This document shows, piece by piece, positions 42,801 to 52,976 of a stretch of DNA of 64,000 bases; position 1 is the stretch's first letter, and each line of letters opens with the position of its first letter. This DNA is from CADEDV01 sp964596345. Its GTDB lineage: Bacteria; Bacteroidota; Bacteroidia; Chitinophagales; Chitinophagaceae. The position numbers were made by a program, and so were the translations under genes. The stretch is taken from positions 1 to 64,000 of the forward strand of contig CAZQSZ010000005.1 in NCBI GenBank assembly GCA_964596345.1. The letters run 5' to 3'. The notes under the pieces were generated by a model. That model searched no databases. It was not told where the DNA came from and saw only the letters and a program-made list of their open reading frames with translations.

Positions 42801-45800
42801 ATGAAGAAATTATTAATTGGAGGTATCTTATTTTTCTGTTTATGTTATGATGCATTTACTCAGAATAATTCTTTCAACAAGCCACCGGTAAATATCTTAA
42901 GTCCTGAAGTTGCGAACTTGGGTAAGTATGGAACCTATAATGTAAATTATTATACAGGTACCCCCGGAATCACGGTTCCAATTTATGAACTAAAAGAATC
43001 AGGTGTCAGTATCCCAATTTCAATTAGCTATGATGCTAGTGGATTTATCCCAAATAAGAATTCCGGGGTTGTAGGTCAGAACTGGAGCCTGACCGCCGGT
43101 GGTGCCATCACAAGAGTGGTGAAAGGAGTACCAGATGAAAAACACAACCCCAATCCATCTGGGACTGATGTTTATACAAAGGAAAATGATGGATATATAT
43201 ATGGAATCAGAAATAATTCTGCCACTAATCCGGCCCAATCCTATGTTGAAAACCTTGATTTTCTTTCAACAACTGCAAGTTATAATCCGGGATTTCCGTC
43301 GGTGACTGGTACGCAAGTGAAATTTGAGTATAACCCAGATATTTTCTCTTTTAATTTCCTTGGCCATTCCGGAACTTTTGTCATGGGTAATGACGGTACA
43401 GTAAAAGTGAATAGTGACCGAAAGTATAAAGTGGATTTGCAGGGACTAAAGGATTACCATGATATTGTTACTGTAATTGACAACCAGGTTCAAAATAATA
43501 ACTTAAACAACTATGACTTTAGCACTATTATATTAACAGATGACCAGGGCTATCAATTTTATTTTGGTGGGAAATTGTCTGCTTTGGAGATTTCGTTTAG
43601 TTATCATGGACATGATCAGCGATCTGTAGATGGTACCAGTGGTGTAATCAATGCCTGGTATATTAAAAGGGTGGTGGCTCCAAATGGCGAGGAAATTAAT
43701 TTTGATTATGGTACCTATTCGGCAGACGAGCAAACTGTACTTCGCAGACTTGGTGCTCCTTCTGGCTCATGGGATCAAATCGAGGCTAATTTTATGGATG
43801 TCCGGCTTTTCTTTAAGGATTTTAAGTTCAAATATGTATTGCAGAATAATAGTAATAGTGGTTTGCAAGAGTTAGCTCTAACTAAAAGTCTTATTAAAAC
43901 CGTTTATCTTAAAAAAATAGAAAGCAGGTTAAAAACAATAAATTTTACCTACTCCAAACGTAACGAGTACAATACTAATGTTTTTTATACCACCCAATCA
44001 GGAGGCACAGATTTCGAGACTTTTGTAAAAAAGAATCCCAAGTATTTCACCCAGAAACTTGATCATATTTCTGTAAGGGATAATATTGGAATTTATCGGC
44101 CAATAGAGGGCGGTGAATTTTTGGTCAGTGTATTAAATTATGACTTTACTTACCAGTATTATGGTAATTCTACAGTTGGAAACCGACTTTTCCTAAAGGA
44201 ATTGATTTCCAATGTGCAGTCAAAATACAGTTTCGATTACTGGCGTTCAGATGAACTCCAGCATCCTTTAACAGCCTCCATTGACAAATGGGGCTTTTAT
44301 AATGGACAAAACAATAATACTCTGATCGGGGTCAACGGACCTGTTTATGGAGATCCGGCTGAATTTGAAACCAACTTTGTTTATACCGGACAAAATAGAA
44401 CTGCTAATCCAGCTGTGGCAAACATTGGCTTACTTAAAACAATAACTTATCCCACAGGTGGAACCACTGAGTTTGAATTTGAGGGTCACAAAATCAAGAA
44501 AATACTCAAGCGTAAAGTAAATGCAACAGGAGGTAACAGTATCATTCCCGAATGGGTTTCTCTTGGAGTAGGGGATGATGATAATGTGGGAGGGTGTAGG
44601 ATTAAGAAGATTATTAATAGTCCAGGGACTACTACTGAATTCAGATACATAAAGGATTATAATATTAATCCAAATGGATTATCCAGTGGGCTTATGACTG
44701 ATTATGGAGTTTTCCGGGTCAGGTATGAAAGGGGTGGAGGAACGGGTCATTTCCATGAGCAACTATTTGATCAGAATATTACTAAAGCCAGTGGGATTTC
44801 CGAATCGCCGGTATGTTATAGTGAGGTTGTGGAGATCAGTGGTGATGGCAGTGAAGGATATACCAAATTTATATTTACTAATCCTGATGACCAGGGTTAT
44901 CCGCCAGCAGATGCGAGCCCGGACAAATATTACTTAGGAGCAAGTACTATTCGCATATACGGCACCTCGGCTCATGTTCTGAGTTTTGAGAACCAGATGA
45001 AGCGTCTGGCCAGGTATTCAAGCAGGGCGACAGAAAGAGGCAAAATATGGAAAAAGGAAGTGTATGGTGCTGTTGGGAATGCAATTTTAGCCAGTACAGA
45101 ATACAAGTACAACAGAGATCCTAACCGGTTTAATGAAAGGACGGTAGGATATGAAAGGATATTTAATACCGGGTTTCCGGATCCTGTACAGGATTTCGCT
45201 TATTTTATTCAGTCCTTCCATATCTATCATTACCACAATAATCCCTCACAAATTATTGAAAAGTCATATGCTAACGGACAGGTAATGACCCAGACTACAG
45301 ACCTCTCCTATAAAGGGAACAATAATCCCCTTTTGACTGAAAAAATAGTTACACGGAGTGATGGGTCAACTCTTAAATCACAGTACTTCTATCCAGAGGA
45401 TAGAATTGGCAATCCGGATTATCCGGCAAGTGCTGGAATGGTTGCAAAAAATATGATAGCTACAGTTGTAGAAGAAAAAACATTCCAAAACGCAGTTCCT
45501 CTTCAGACCAATAAATATATCTATAGTGATGTTACCGGCACTGGTGGTTTTGAGCCGGTTCAGACATTTTCTCTAAATCATACTATTTCCGGGGCGGTAA
45601 GTGAAGAAGGGATGAATATAACTTATTATACTGATGGTAGTGTTAAGGAATCCTTCAAGAAAAATGATTTTAAGACAGCTTATATCTGGGATTATAAAAT
45701 GAATTATCCCATCGCTGAAGTAAAAAATGTTCAATCTGCATCGGATATATCATTCTCATCCTTTGAAACTCCAGAAACATGGACGATAGGAGGATACAGC

Positions 45801-46703
45801 CAGTGGGTATATAATCAGAATGCTTGTATTGCTTTAAACCCCTGTCCGGCTGGGTCTAAAGTTTTCGATCTGAATTATAATTCGACTGCACAATCTATTA
45901 CAAGGGCTGGCCTTAATCCGGCTAAGGAGTATGTTATTTCTTTATGGTTCCAAGGATCTTCTGTCAGTGTAAGCGGACTTTCTGCACAGAATGGGACTAC
46001 AATTGGTGGATGGACTTATAAGGAATATGCCGTAACCGGCATTAGCAGTATATCAATTACCGGAACCGGTAAAATTGATGAGCTCCGTTTGTATCCCAAA
46101 GGATCGTTTATGACAACTTATACGTATAATCCATTGATGGGTATTACAACTCAAACAGATGCTAATAACAGGATTGTTTATTACACCTATGATAACCTGG
46201 CAAGGTTAACGTTAATAAAGGATAAGGATTTTAATATCGTCAAACAGTATTGTTATAATTTCTATAACCAACCGGTTAATTGTTCCAATATCTATTTCAG
46301 AAACAGCAATATAAGCCAGTCGTTCACTAAGAATGATTGTGGTGAGGGCTATACCGGAAGCACAGTAGTTTATAATGTCCCTGCTAATACTTTTGGATCA
46401 ACCAAAAGCCAGGCTGAAGCCGACTCTCTTGCTCAAAAAAGCGTTCTGTTTTACGGTCAGGCTTATGCTAATGCGAATGGAACCTGCACACCTGTTTGTA
46501 ATTCGGGTAATTGTACCGGTGTAGATAAAAAATGTATTAACGGGGTTTGCGAAACAGGGATAAAAAAATATAAATCATCCACTTTAAGCAAAGGGACCTG
46601 GACATGCATTTATGTTTACGAATGGAGTGACTGTTCGGTGAGTCCTGAATATTCAGAAACTAAGCCTTCTGCCTGTACAATTGGAGGCCTTTGTGCAGAT
46701 TAA
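42801..46703 (+). CDS. Exported RHS-like protein with DUF5977
   Basis: A 1300-residue secreted protein (signal MKKLLIGGILFFCLCYDAFT). The N-terminal part is typical of Bacteroidota RHS-type proteins (TGTPGITVPIYELKESGVSI, GVVGQNWSLTAGGAITRVVK). The middle has long beta-rich repeats, YD-like motifs (TQTDANNRIVYYTYDNLARL) lie near the end, and a DUF5977-like segment (TKNDCGEGYTGSTVVYNVPA) is at the C-terminus. Cysteine-rich end (CNSGNCTGVDKKCINGVCET). It may form part of a shell with the larger RHS protein downstream. Same operon. Confidence 0.82.
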   Translation: MKKLLIGGILFFCLCYDAFTQNNSFNKPPVNILSPEVANLGKYGTYNVNYYTGTPGITVPIYELKESGVSIPISISYDASGFIPNKNSGVVGQNWSLTAGGAITRVVKGVPDEKHNPNPSGTDVYTKENDGYIYGIRNNSATNPAQSYVENLDFLSTTASYNPGFPSVTGTQVKFEYNPDIFSFNFLGHSGTFVMGNDGTVKVNSDRKYKVDLQGLKDYHDIVTVIDNQVQNNNLNNYDFSTIILTDDQGYQFYFGGKLSALEISFSYHGHDQRSVDGTSGVINAWYIKRVVAPNGEEINFDYGTYSADEQTVLRRLGAPSGSWDQIEANFMDVRLFFKDFKFKYVLQNNSNSGLQELALTKSLIKTVYLKKIESRLKTINFTYSKRNEYNTNVFYTTQSGGTDFETFVKKNPKYFTQKLDHISVRDNIGIYRPIEGGEFLVSVLNYDFTYQYYGNSTVGNRLFLKELISNVQSKYSFDYWRSDELQHPLTASIDKWGFYNGQNNNTLIGVNGPVYGDPAEFETNFVYTGQNRTANPAVANIGLLKTITYPTGGTTEFEFEGHKIKKILKRKVNATGGNSIIPEWVSLGVGDDDNVGGCRIKKIINSPGTTTEFRYIKDYNINPNGLSSGLMTDYGVFRVRYERGGGTGHFHEQLFDQNITKASGISESPVCYSEVVEISGDGSEGYTKFIFTNPDDQGYPPADASPDKYYLGASTIRIYGTSAHVLSFENQMKRLARYSSRATERGKIWKKEVYGAVGNAILASTEYKYNRDPNRFNERTVGYERIFNTGFPDPVQDFAYFIQSFHIYHYHNNPSQIIEKSYANGQVMTQTTDLSYKGNNNPLLTEKIVTRSDGSTLKSQYFYPEDRIGNPDYPASAGMVAKNMIATVVEEKTFQNAVPLQTNKYIYSDVTGTGGFEPVQTFSLNHTISGAVSEEGMNITYYTDGSVKESFKKNDFKTAYIWDYKMNYPIAEVKNVQSASDISFSSFETPETWTIGGYSQWVYNQNACIALNPCPAGSKVFDLNYNSTAQSITRAGLNPAKEYVISLWFQGSSVSVSGLSAQNGTTIGGWTYKEYAVTGISSISITGTGKIDELRLYPKGSFMTTYTYNPLMGITTQTDANNRIVYYTYDNLARLTLIKDKDFNIVKQYCYNFYNQPVNCSNIYFRNSNISQSFTKNDCGEGYTGSTVVYNVPANTFGSTKSQAEADSLAQKSVLFYGQAYANANGTCTPVCNSGNCTGVDKKCINGVCETGIKKYKSSTLSKGTWTCIYVYEWSDCSVSPEYSETKPSACTIGGLCAD

Positions 46704-46727
46704 ATTTAACTATTAAATGCAAGTCGT

Positions 46728-47237
46728 ATGTATAATTTATTAATCATCTTTTCTGTTTTTATTACCAGCTTTTACTCATTACAGTTTACTGATACGGATT
46801 CTAATTCTCTAAGTATGAACAGCTACCAGGGAAAAAAAATACTATTGGTGAATGTGGCCAGTAACAGTTCAAAAATTGGGCAATTATCTCAATTGCAACA
46901 ACTACACCAAACCTATGGGGACAGTGTTGTAATAATAGCATTCCCTTCCAACAGTTTTGGTAATGAGCCAAGATCAAATGCTGAGATAAAGCAATTTTTT
47001 CAAAATAACTATGGAGTAACATTTACGATTGCAACTAAAAATTCCGTGGAAGGGCCTAACAGGCAGCCGGTTTATAATTGGCTCTTTAACGCTACTGACA
47101 ATGGTGTAATGAATGCTACAGTAACAAGAGATTTTCAAAAATTCTTGATTGGGAAGGATGGTAGTTTGATTGGTGCTTATGCAGCATCAGTTAGTCCTTT
47201 AGACAGTACTATACAGAATGCATTAATGGGGAAATAA
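46728..47237 (+). CDS. Glutathione-peroxidase-like protein without catalytic Cys
   Basis: A 169-residue thioredoxin-fold protein of the GPx family with an N-terminal signal. The conserved NVAS box is present (LLVNVASNSSKIGQL) but the catalytic cysteine or selenocysteine site is serine. FPSNSFGNEPRSNAEIKQFF matches FPCNQFGxQEP with the resolving Cys also missing, and YNWLFN replaces the usual tetrad region. Peroxidase activity is unlikely. It sits between two RHS genes, suggesting a folding or structural role; this is inferred. Confidence 0.75.
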   Translation: MYNLLIIFSVFITSFYSLQFTDTDSNSLSMNSYQGKKILLVNVASNSSKIGQLSQLQQLHQTYGDSVVIIAFPSNSFGNEPRSNAEIKQFFQNNYGVTFTIATKNSVEGPNRQPVYNWLFNATDNGVMNATVTRDFQKFLIGKDGSLIGAYAASVSPLDSTIQNALMGK

Positions 47238-47271
47238 ATTCCGGTAACTAACACATTAATTATCTCAGTTT

Positions 47272-50200
47272 ATGACAAAATATTTTCCAGGCAATCTTTT
47301 ACTTGTCTTCACTTTAGTCTTTTTGGCTGTTGAAGTTGCAGGGCAGGCACCGAATCCATACCCACAAAATATTGTAAAGAATTTTGTCCGGACCTGGGAG
47401 GCGGCAGCACCTATTACCGACCCTGCGGTAATTTTATCCAGTCCTGTGAAGGATGTCCGACAAACCACTCAATATATTGATGGAATTGGAAGACCGTTAC
47501 AGTTAGTAGCCAAACAAGGTTCCATGGAGACAGGTTCCAGCCCGGTAGATATTGTAAGCCCTATTATGTATGACCAGTTTAGCAGGGAACAATACAAGTA
47601 CCTTGCTTATCCGGCCAATAACACTGGAGGATATTCGACCAATGATGGGGAGTTTAAATTAAATCCATTTGCCCAGCAGGCTGTATTTATGTCCTTTCAA
47701 TATGGAAGCCAGAATGAATCTCATTATTACGGGAAAACAAATTTTGAAGCATCGCCATTAGCAAGAGTCGAAAAAGCAATGAATCCTGGTATCAGCTGGG
47801 TGGGGAATAATCGTGGAGTTCAAATGAAATACTGGCTCAATACAACCAGTGATGCAGGGATCAGGATTTGGACGGTTACAAACGGAGCAGCTGGGGCATT
47901 TGGAACTTATTCCTCAACAGCTTCTTACAATCCGGGTGAATTATACAAAAATGTAACTGTTGATGAGCATGATAAGCAGGTAATTGAGTTTAAGGATAAG
48001 GAAGGGAAGCTAATTTTAAGGAAAGTTCAACTAACTGCTACCGCTGATGATGGTACAGGAAGTGGATATTCAGGCTGGATTTGTACTTACTATATTTATG
48101 ATAACCTCAATAATCTACGCTGTGTGATTCAACCCAAGGCTTCTGAATCAATGGCCAATTCGGGTAACTGGAGCCTTGATGCCCAGAAATTGGATGAACA
48201 ATGTTTTCGGTATGAATATGATTCCCGTAACAGGATGATCATGAAAAAAATACCCGGAGCCGCTACCGTTTATATGGTTTATGATAAAAGGGACAGGCTT
48301 GTGATGGTCAGGGATGGTAATACCGAAGCTCTGGGAAAATGGATGGTGACTTTGTATGATGACTTAAACCGTATCGTACAAACAGGTTTGTGGACTAACA
48401 GCGGCGATATTACCACTCACAGCACAGCGGCCGCTAATCCGGCAGGGAATTATTATTATCCCTTCAATGAGAGTTCTGTGCCAGGTAGTGGATGGGAAAT
48501 GCTGACGCTGGCACATTATGATAATTACCAGGGTCTTCCAGGAGGATTAAGCTCATCATATATCAATACCTGGGATAGTTATTTTGATCCTGCCAGCAGT
48601 CAATGGCCCTATCCACAAATGCCGGTAAAAAGTAATGATATAAGGGGAATGGTGGCATGGACACAAACAAAGGTTTTAAATACTTCCACTTACCTGGCCA
48701 GTGTGAGTATATATGACAGTAAGGGCAGGTTGATACAGATACAAAGTACTAATATTACTGGCTTTACGGACGTATTATCCACCCAGTACACCTGGTCAGG
48801 ACAACCATTCATCACTGTCCACAAACAAGGAATTGGCGGACCAAATACACAGACGACGGTTGTAGTTACTAAATCAAATTATGATGATTTGGGGAGGTTG
48901 GTGAAAATAGAGAAAAAACTCAGTAATACTCTTGTTAACAGTAATGCAATGAGTAGTTACAAGGTTCTATCAGAAAATGAGTATGATAAATTAGGTCAGC
49001 TAAAGAAAAAGAAAATTGCACCCGCATTCAACAGTAATGCAGGACTGGAGACTGAAAACTTTGAATATAATATCCGGGGATGGGTATTGGGGATGAACCG
49101 GGATTTTACCAGGGATGCTAATAATACAAACTATTTTGGTTTTGATCTTGGTTATGATAAGGCCAGCAATGGCCTTATTGGAAATCAGTCGTACTTAAAC
49201 CCACAATACAATGGCAATATCAGCGGGATGGTCTGGAAAAGTAAAGGGGATGCTGAAAAACGGAGGTATGATTTTACTTACGATGCAGCCAACCGACTTT
49301 TAAAGTCAGATTTTACACAATATACCAGTGGCTCATTTAATCAAAGTGCCGGTGTTAATTATAATATCAAAATGGGAGATGGATCTAATCCTTTATCCGC
49401 CTATGATGCTAACGGCAACATATTGAAGATGCAGCAGTACGGGCTAAAAATCGGTACCAGTAGTCTTATTGACGATCTGGATTATACTTACGAAAATGCA
49501 ATGAGTAATAAGCTTAAACTGGTTACTGATAACCAAAATAGCTTTACCAGTATGCTCGGTGATTTTAAGTATGACCCGGCAACAAAAACAGCCACAGATT
49601 ATTCATATGATGTGAATGGAAACCTGACAGTCGATAAAAACAAAGACATCAGTTCTATACAATATAATCACCTTAATCTGCCCACACAATTTATTCTTCA
49701 TCCTAATGCCGGACAGTGGGATGGTTCCACAGGGACAATTACTTATACCTATGATGCGACTGGCAATAAGTTGAAAAAAACCGTTGCAGAAAGTTGTTGC
49801 CGGACAAAAACATTTAATACTGTCACATATTACATTAACGGATTTGTATTTGAAACGAAGGAAGAATTCTGGAGCGGGGTTTCACAGCCGGCTAGTTATG
49901 CGGACCGGTTATTGTACCTCCCGCAGGAAGAGGGACGCATACGCTTTAAACCAGCATCTGGCAGCGCAGCGGCGAGTCTTCAGTATGATTATATGCTGAA
50001 GGATCATTTAGGTAATGTACGGATGGTGCTGACGGATGAGCAGCAAACCGATATTTACCCGCAAGCTACTATGGAGGTGGCTGCTGCAGCTGATGAGGAA
50101 AAATTCTATAGCAATCTTATAGCTACAAGAACAGACGCCCCTTCTAATTACCCTGGTGGTATACAAAAAGTAGCAAAAGTTCGGGGAGACGGAAACAAAA

Positions 50201-51612
50201 TAGGACCGGCTATTATTTTGAAAGTGATGGCTGGTGACAAATTTACTGTAGCCGTTGATAGCTGGTGGAATAGTAATGATCCGGCTGGATTGCCACTATC
50301 GCCGTTCAATGAAATACTAGCTTCTCTCAGTGGGAATATTGGAAATATTACAAGCGGACACAGTTCTACAATTGAGTTAAATAGTTCAGGGGTATTAAAT
50401 CCCGGTGTTACCAGTTTTTTGAATGCGCAGGGTTATAATACTAATTATCCTAAAGCCTATTTAAATTGGATATTACTGGACGAACAGTTCAAATTTGTTG
50501 GAAGTAATTGTGGTTTTATCCAAGTAGGCATAAAAAACCAGATTAATCCACTGGCTACAAGTAATATGCCAGTTGACAAAAGTGGTTATCTTTATATCTA
50601 TGTTAGTAATGAAACCCCTAACATAGACGTGTTCTTTGATAACTTACAAGTATTGCATACAAGAGGACCAATTCTGGAAGAAACACACTATTATCCGTTT
50701 GGATTGCCGATGAGCAGGATTAGTAATAAGGCCTTAGCCTTTGGTACGCCATCCAATAAGCTAAAGTATAATGGTAAGGAGGAGCAAAAAGAAGAATTAA
50801 GCGATGGTACTGGACTTGGGTTACTTGATTATGGAGCCAGAATGTATGATAATCAGATTGGAAGGTGGCATGTAATCGACCCAATGGCTGATAAGATGCG
50901 TAGATGGTCACCTTACAACTATGCATTTAATAACCCTATTCGCTTTATTGATCCTGATGGTACCACTCCCGGTGATTCTACAAGGAAGCCAAAAGTTGTG
51001 CCCCTAATTGTATCTCAAAAAAGATTTCCGAATGTGTATAAAAATCTAATGAAAGCCTTGGCCGAAGGGCATCCACTTTTATTAACTTACGATAATAATA
51101 GGAGTAACGCTAGAAGAAGACGGGCTCAAGCACTTGGAAATTATTTAAGCAAGCATAGTAAGGCCAAAGCTGATAACTCATTAGATGAATATCCATTTGC
51201 AAGCACAAAAGAGGGAGGTGTTCAGGGTAACGGTAAAGCTGCATCAGTTATGGAAGTTCCAGCTAAAGAAAACTCCGCTCATGGTGGAATGATTGGAGCG
51301 ACAGTACTGGCAAACAATATGATCACAGGGGATCAATTTTTAGTAATCCCATTACCAGATATTGGTGGTTCTGAAAAGAAACCTGTTCCCGATCCGGTTA
51401 CAAGTAGTGAGCCCGATGCTCAAAAGCCACCGCCGGTTCTTGAGCCTAATCCATTAATTGTGCCACGAAACACAGAAACAGATTCTAAACCAGTACAAAC
51501 TCCTAAATTGTTAAGAAGACCTGCAACTATTTTTAGCGCTGCAATGGGAGCACTATTTAATAGCTTATTTGTCGAAGGAATGAAATATGGTGATGATGGG
51601 CCACCTTCTTAA
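47272..51612 (+). CDS. DUF6443 RHS protein with NucA/NucB-type DNase tip
   Basis: A 1446-residue polymorphic toxin. Signal peptide, then DUF6443 (QYIDGIGRPLQLVAKQGSME), many YD repeats, and the RHS-associated core domain (LLDYGARMYDNQIGRWHVID, RRWSPYNYAFNNPIRFIDPDG within 20-residue pieces) near residues 1180-1240. The tip carries DEYPFASTKEGG at residues 1305-1316 with RRRRAQALGNYL before it, matching the NucA/NucB DNase family. A proline-rich tail and a hydrophobic end (TIFSAAMGALFNSLFV) follow, unusual for a toxin tip. The immunity gene is 23 bp downstream. Confidence 0.88.
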   Translation: MTKYFPGNLLLVFTLVFLAVEVAGQAPNPYPQNIVKNFVRTWEAAAPITDPAVILSSPVKDVRQTTQYIDGIGRPLQLVAKQGSMETGSSPVDIVSPIMYDQFSREQYKYLAYPANNTGGYSTNDGEFKLNPFAQQAVFMSFQYGSQNESHYYGKTNFEASPLARVEKAMNPGISWVGNNRGVQMKYWLNTTSDAGIRIWTVTNGAAGAFGTYSSTASYNPGELYKNVTVDEHDKQVIEFKDKEGKLILRKVQLTATADDGTGSGYSGWICTYYIYDNLNNLRCVIQPKASESMANSGNWSLDAQKLDEQCFRYEYDSRNRMIMKKIPGAATVYMVYDKRDRLVMVRDGNTEALGKWMVTLYDDLNRIVQTGLWTNSGDITTHSTAAANPAGNYYYPFNESSVPGSGWEMLTLAHYDNYQGLPGGLSSSYINTWDSYFDPASSQWPYPQMPVKSNDIRGMVAWTQTKVLNTSTYLASVSIYDSKGRLIQIQSTNITGFTDVLSTQYTWSGQPFITVHKQGIGGPNTQTTVVVTKSNYDDLGRLVKIEKKLSNTLVNSNAMSSYKVLSENEYDKLGQLKKKKIAPAFNSNAGLETENFEYNIRGWVLGMNRDFTRDANNTNYFGFDLGYDKASNGLIGNQSYLNPQYNGNISGMVWKSKGDAEKRRYDFTYDAANRLLKSDFTQYTSGSFNQSAGVNYNIKMGDGSNPLSAYDANGNILKMQQYGLKIGTSSLIDDLDYTYENAMSNKLKLVTDNQNSFTSMLGDFKYDPATKTATDYSYDVNGNLTVDKNKDISSIQYNHLNLPTQFILHPNAGQWDGSTGTITYTYDATGNKLKKTVAESCCRTKTFNTVTYYINGFVFETKEEFWSGVSQPASYADRLLYLPQEEGRIRFKPASGSAAASLQYDYMLKDHLGNVRMVLTDEQQTDIYPQATMEVAAAADEEKFYSNLIATRTDAPSNYPGGIQKVAKVRGDGNKIGPAIILKVMAGDKFTVAVDSWWNSNDPAGLPLSPFNEILASLSGNIGNITSGHSSTIELNSSGVLNPGVTSFLNAQGYNTNYPKAYLNWILLDEQFKFVGSNCGFIQVGIKNQINPLATSNMPVDKSGYLYIYVSNETPNIDVFFDNLQVLHTRGPILEETHYYPFGLPMSRISNKALAFGTPSNKLKYNGKEEQKEELSDGTGLGLLDYGARMYDNQIGRWHVIDPMADKMRRWSPYNYAFNNPIRFIDPDGTTPGDSTRKPKVVPLIVSQKRFPNVYKNLMKALAEGHPLLLTYDNNRSNARRRRAQALGNYLSKHSKAKADNSLDEYPFASTKEGGVQGNGKAASVMEVPAKENSAHGGMIGATVLANNMITGDQFLVIPLPDIGGSEKKPVPDPVTSSEPDAQKPPPVLEPNPLIVPRNTETDSKPVQTPKLLRRPATIFSAAMGALFNSLFVEGMKYGDDGPPS

Positions 51613-51635
51613 AAATCGAATGTAAATTATTTGAT

Positions 51636-52379
51636 ATGTACTCAATATTATTAATTTTAGCCTTTAGTTTATTTAAAAATGAAGAAGGCCCAGTTAAAGG
51701 GATATTACCTAGTGAATCTGGTATTATCTCTTTCACTAAGTTTGATTTATTATTAGAAAAGAAAAAAACAAATAGTCGTATGAATGATATAAATACAGAT
51801 CTAAAAATCTTAGAGGAAGTTTTAAAAAAGTATTGTAATCCTATTTTAGAAAAACTAGATAAGGGATTGAATAGTGTTGATATAAATACTATTTTGGAAA
51901 AGGTTAATTTGAAAAATGAGGTTGTCAAACAAATATTTCAATGGAGAAATGGCTTAAGTGAGGAAAATGATTTTTTGTTGGGTCAATACGAATTTACTTC
52001 GCACGGGAAAATGATGATGTTGAGTGAATCAGTGAAGCACTATGAAGTCAATATAAGAGACGGAGTTTTTGAAAAAGGCTTACTCCCATTATTTACAAAT
52101 TATGGAGGTGATTACTTATTATTTGATACAAATAAGAAAAGTAAAACATTCGGGATGCTTCTACTATTTTCACCAGCAATCCTTTTATCTGATACTCCTA
52201 TCCCGATCTATGACAGCTTCGAAACTTTTGTTAAAACAATAATTACTTGTTTTGAGAAAGAGGCTTATAAGTTTAATGAACTTGATAATTCATTAGAAGT
52301 AAATTATGAGAGAGAAGCTGAAATTGCAGCAACTCTAAATGAAGTGAATTCCAAGTTTTGGAAAGATAATAGTCAGTAA
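51636..52379 (+). CDS. SUKH/SMI1-KNR4-like putative immunity protein
   Basis: A 247-residue protein. FQWRNGLSEENDFLLGQYEF and LLPLFTNYGGDYLLFDTNKK match the SUKH (SMI1/KNR4) core, including the YGGD..LFD element. SUKH proteins are common immunity partners of nuclease toxins. Its place 23 bp after the NucB-tipped RHS gene supports that job. A later start (51780, MNDINTDLKIL) is possible; the upstream part is weakly hydrophobic. Operon ends at the terminator at 52488. Confidence 0.72.
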   Translation: MYSILLILAFSLFKNEEGPVKGILPSESGIISFTKFDLLLEKKKTNSRMNDINTDLKILEEVLKKYCNPILEKLDKGLNSVDINTILEKVNLKNEVVKQIFQWRNGLSEENDFLLGQYEFTSHGKMMMLSESVKHYEVNIRDGVFEKGLLPLFTNYGGDYLLFDTNKKSKTFGMLLLFSPAILLSDTPIPIYDSFETFVKTIITCFEKEAYKFNELDNSLEVNYEREAEIAATLNEVNSKFWKDNSQ

Positions 52380-52487
52380 AATTTAGCCCAGAGCTTTCTG
52401 ATTATTTATATTATAGATAATTTTAAAAGTGAGAGTTAAAAGGTCTCGGTCTCCTTCCCTTGCTATCAAAAACACATTCCAGCGTAC

Positions 52488-52520
52488 AGCCCAAAACTAT
52501 TATATAGATTTGGGCTTTTT
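52488..52520 (+). terminator. Terminator of the RHS operon
   Basis: AGCCCAAA / TTTGGGCT stem followed by TTTTT, about 110 bp after the immunity gene. Confidence 0.75.
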
Positions 52521-52936
52521 GCTTCATGGACCATCCCATGGCTCCGCCTTGGAATAGGCCCATTCGCACCCGCTGTCATGGTTTTTAGCTACAGTTAGTC
52601 GCCTTCGTCCACTGCTTCTGAATCTGGATGTCCTATTCGCTGCGCTCATACCACATCCAGCTTCCGCAGTTCCTCCAATGAACCCCGCCGCTGGCGACAA
52701 TCAAAAAGTATGCTGATCACAAGGCGTAGCTTATATTTTTTGCTGCCTTGCGGCGGGGGCGCCACCTGCTGGCGTTTCCTGTCGCTGACACAAAGCCCAG
52801 GAATTGTTTTGCTGGCACAAGCCAGGGCTTATTCCCATGCCATGCAAAACAAGCCACACATGTGCTACGCCTGTGTATTTGCAATACTCACGGCGTAGCC
52901 CCAGGAAACGCATGGCGCAGACGGTGGCGTAAAGAG
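52521..52936. other. GC-richer non-coding block
   Basis: Stands out from its AT-rich surroundings and has short open frames on both strands with no protein-like pattern. Several small palindromic or repeated bits occur (CATGG..CCATGG, repeated CGCTGGCG-type words). It may be a transfer or replication site, or decayed coding DNA; nothing decisive was seen. Confidence 0.3.
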
Positions 52937-52957
52937 AATTGATATAAAATATCAATT
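52937..52957. promoter_or_regulatory. Palindrome AATTGATAT-AAA-ATATCAATT
   Basis: A perfect 9-bp inverted repeat, 20 bp upstream of the ATG at 52977. Possible operator. Confidence 0.45.
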
Positions 52958-52976
52958 TGAAAATTTATATTTGATA

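Noticed and set aside
52710..52955. Short overlapping open frames on both strands in the GC-rich block.
   Set aside because: Low-complexity, cysteine/alanine-rich translations with no family pattern; typical of GC-rich non-coding DNA.
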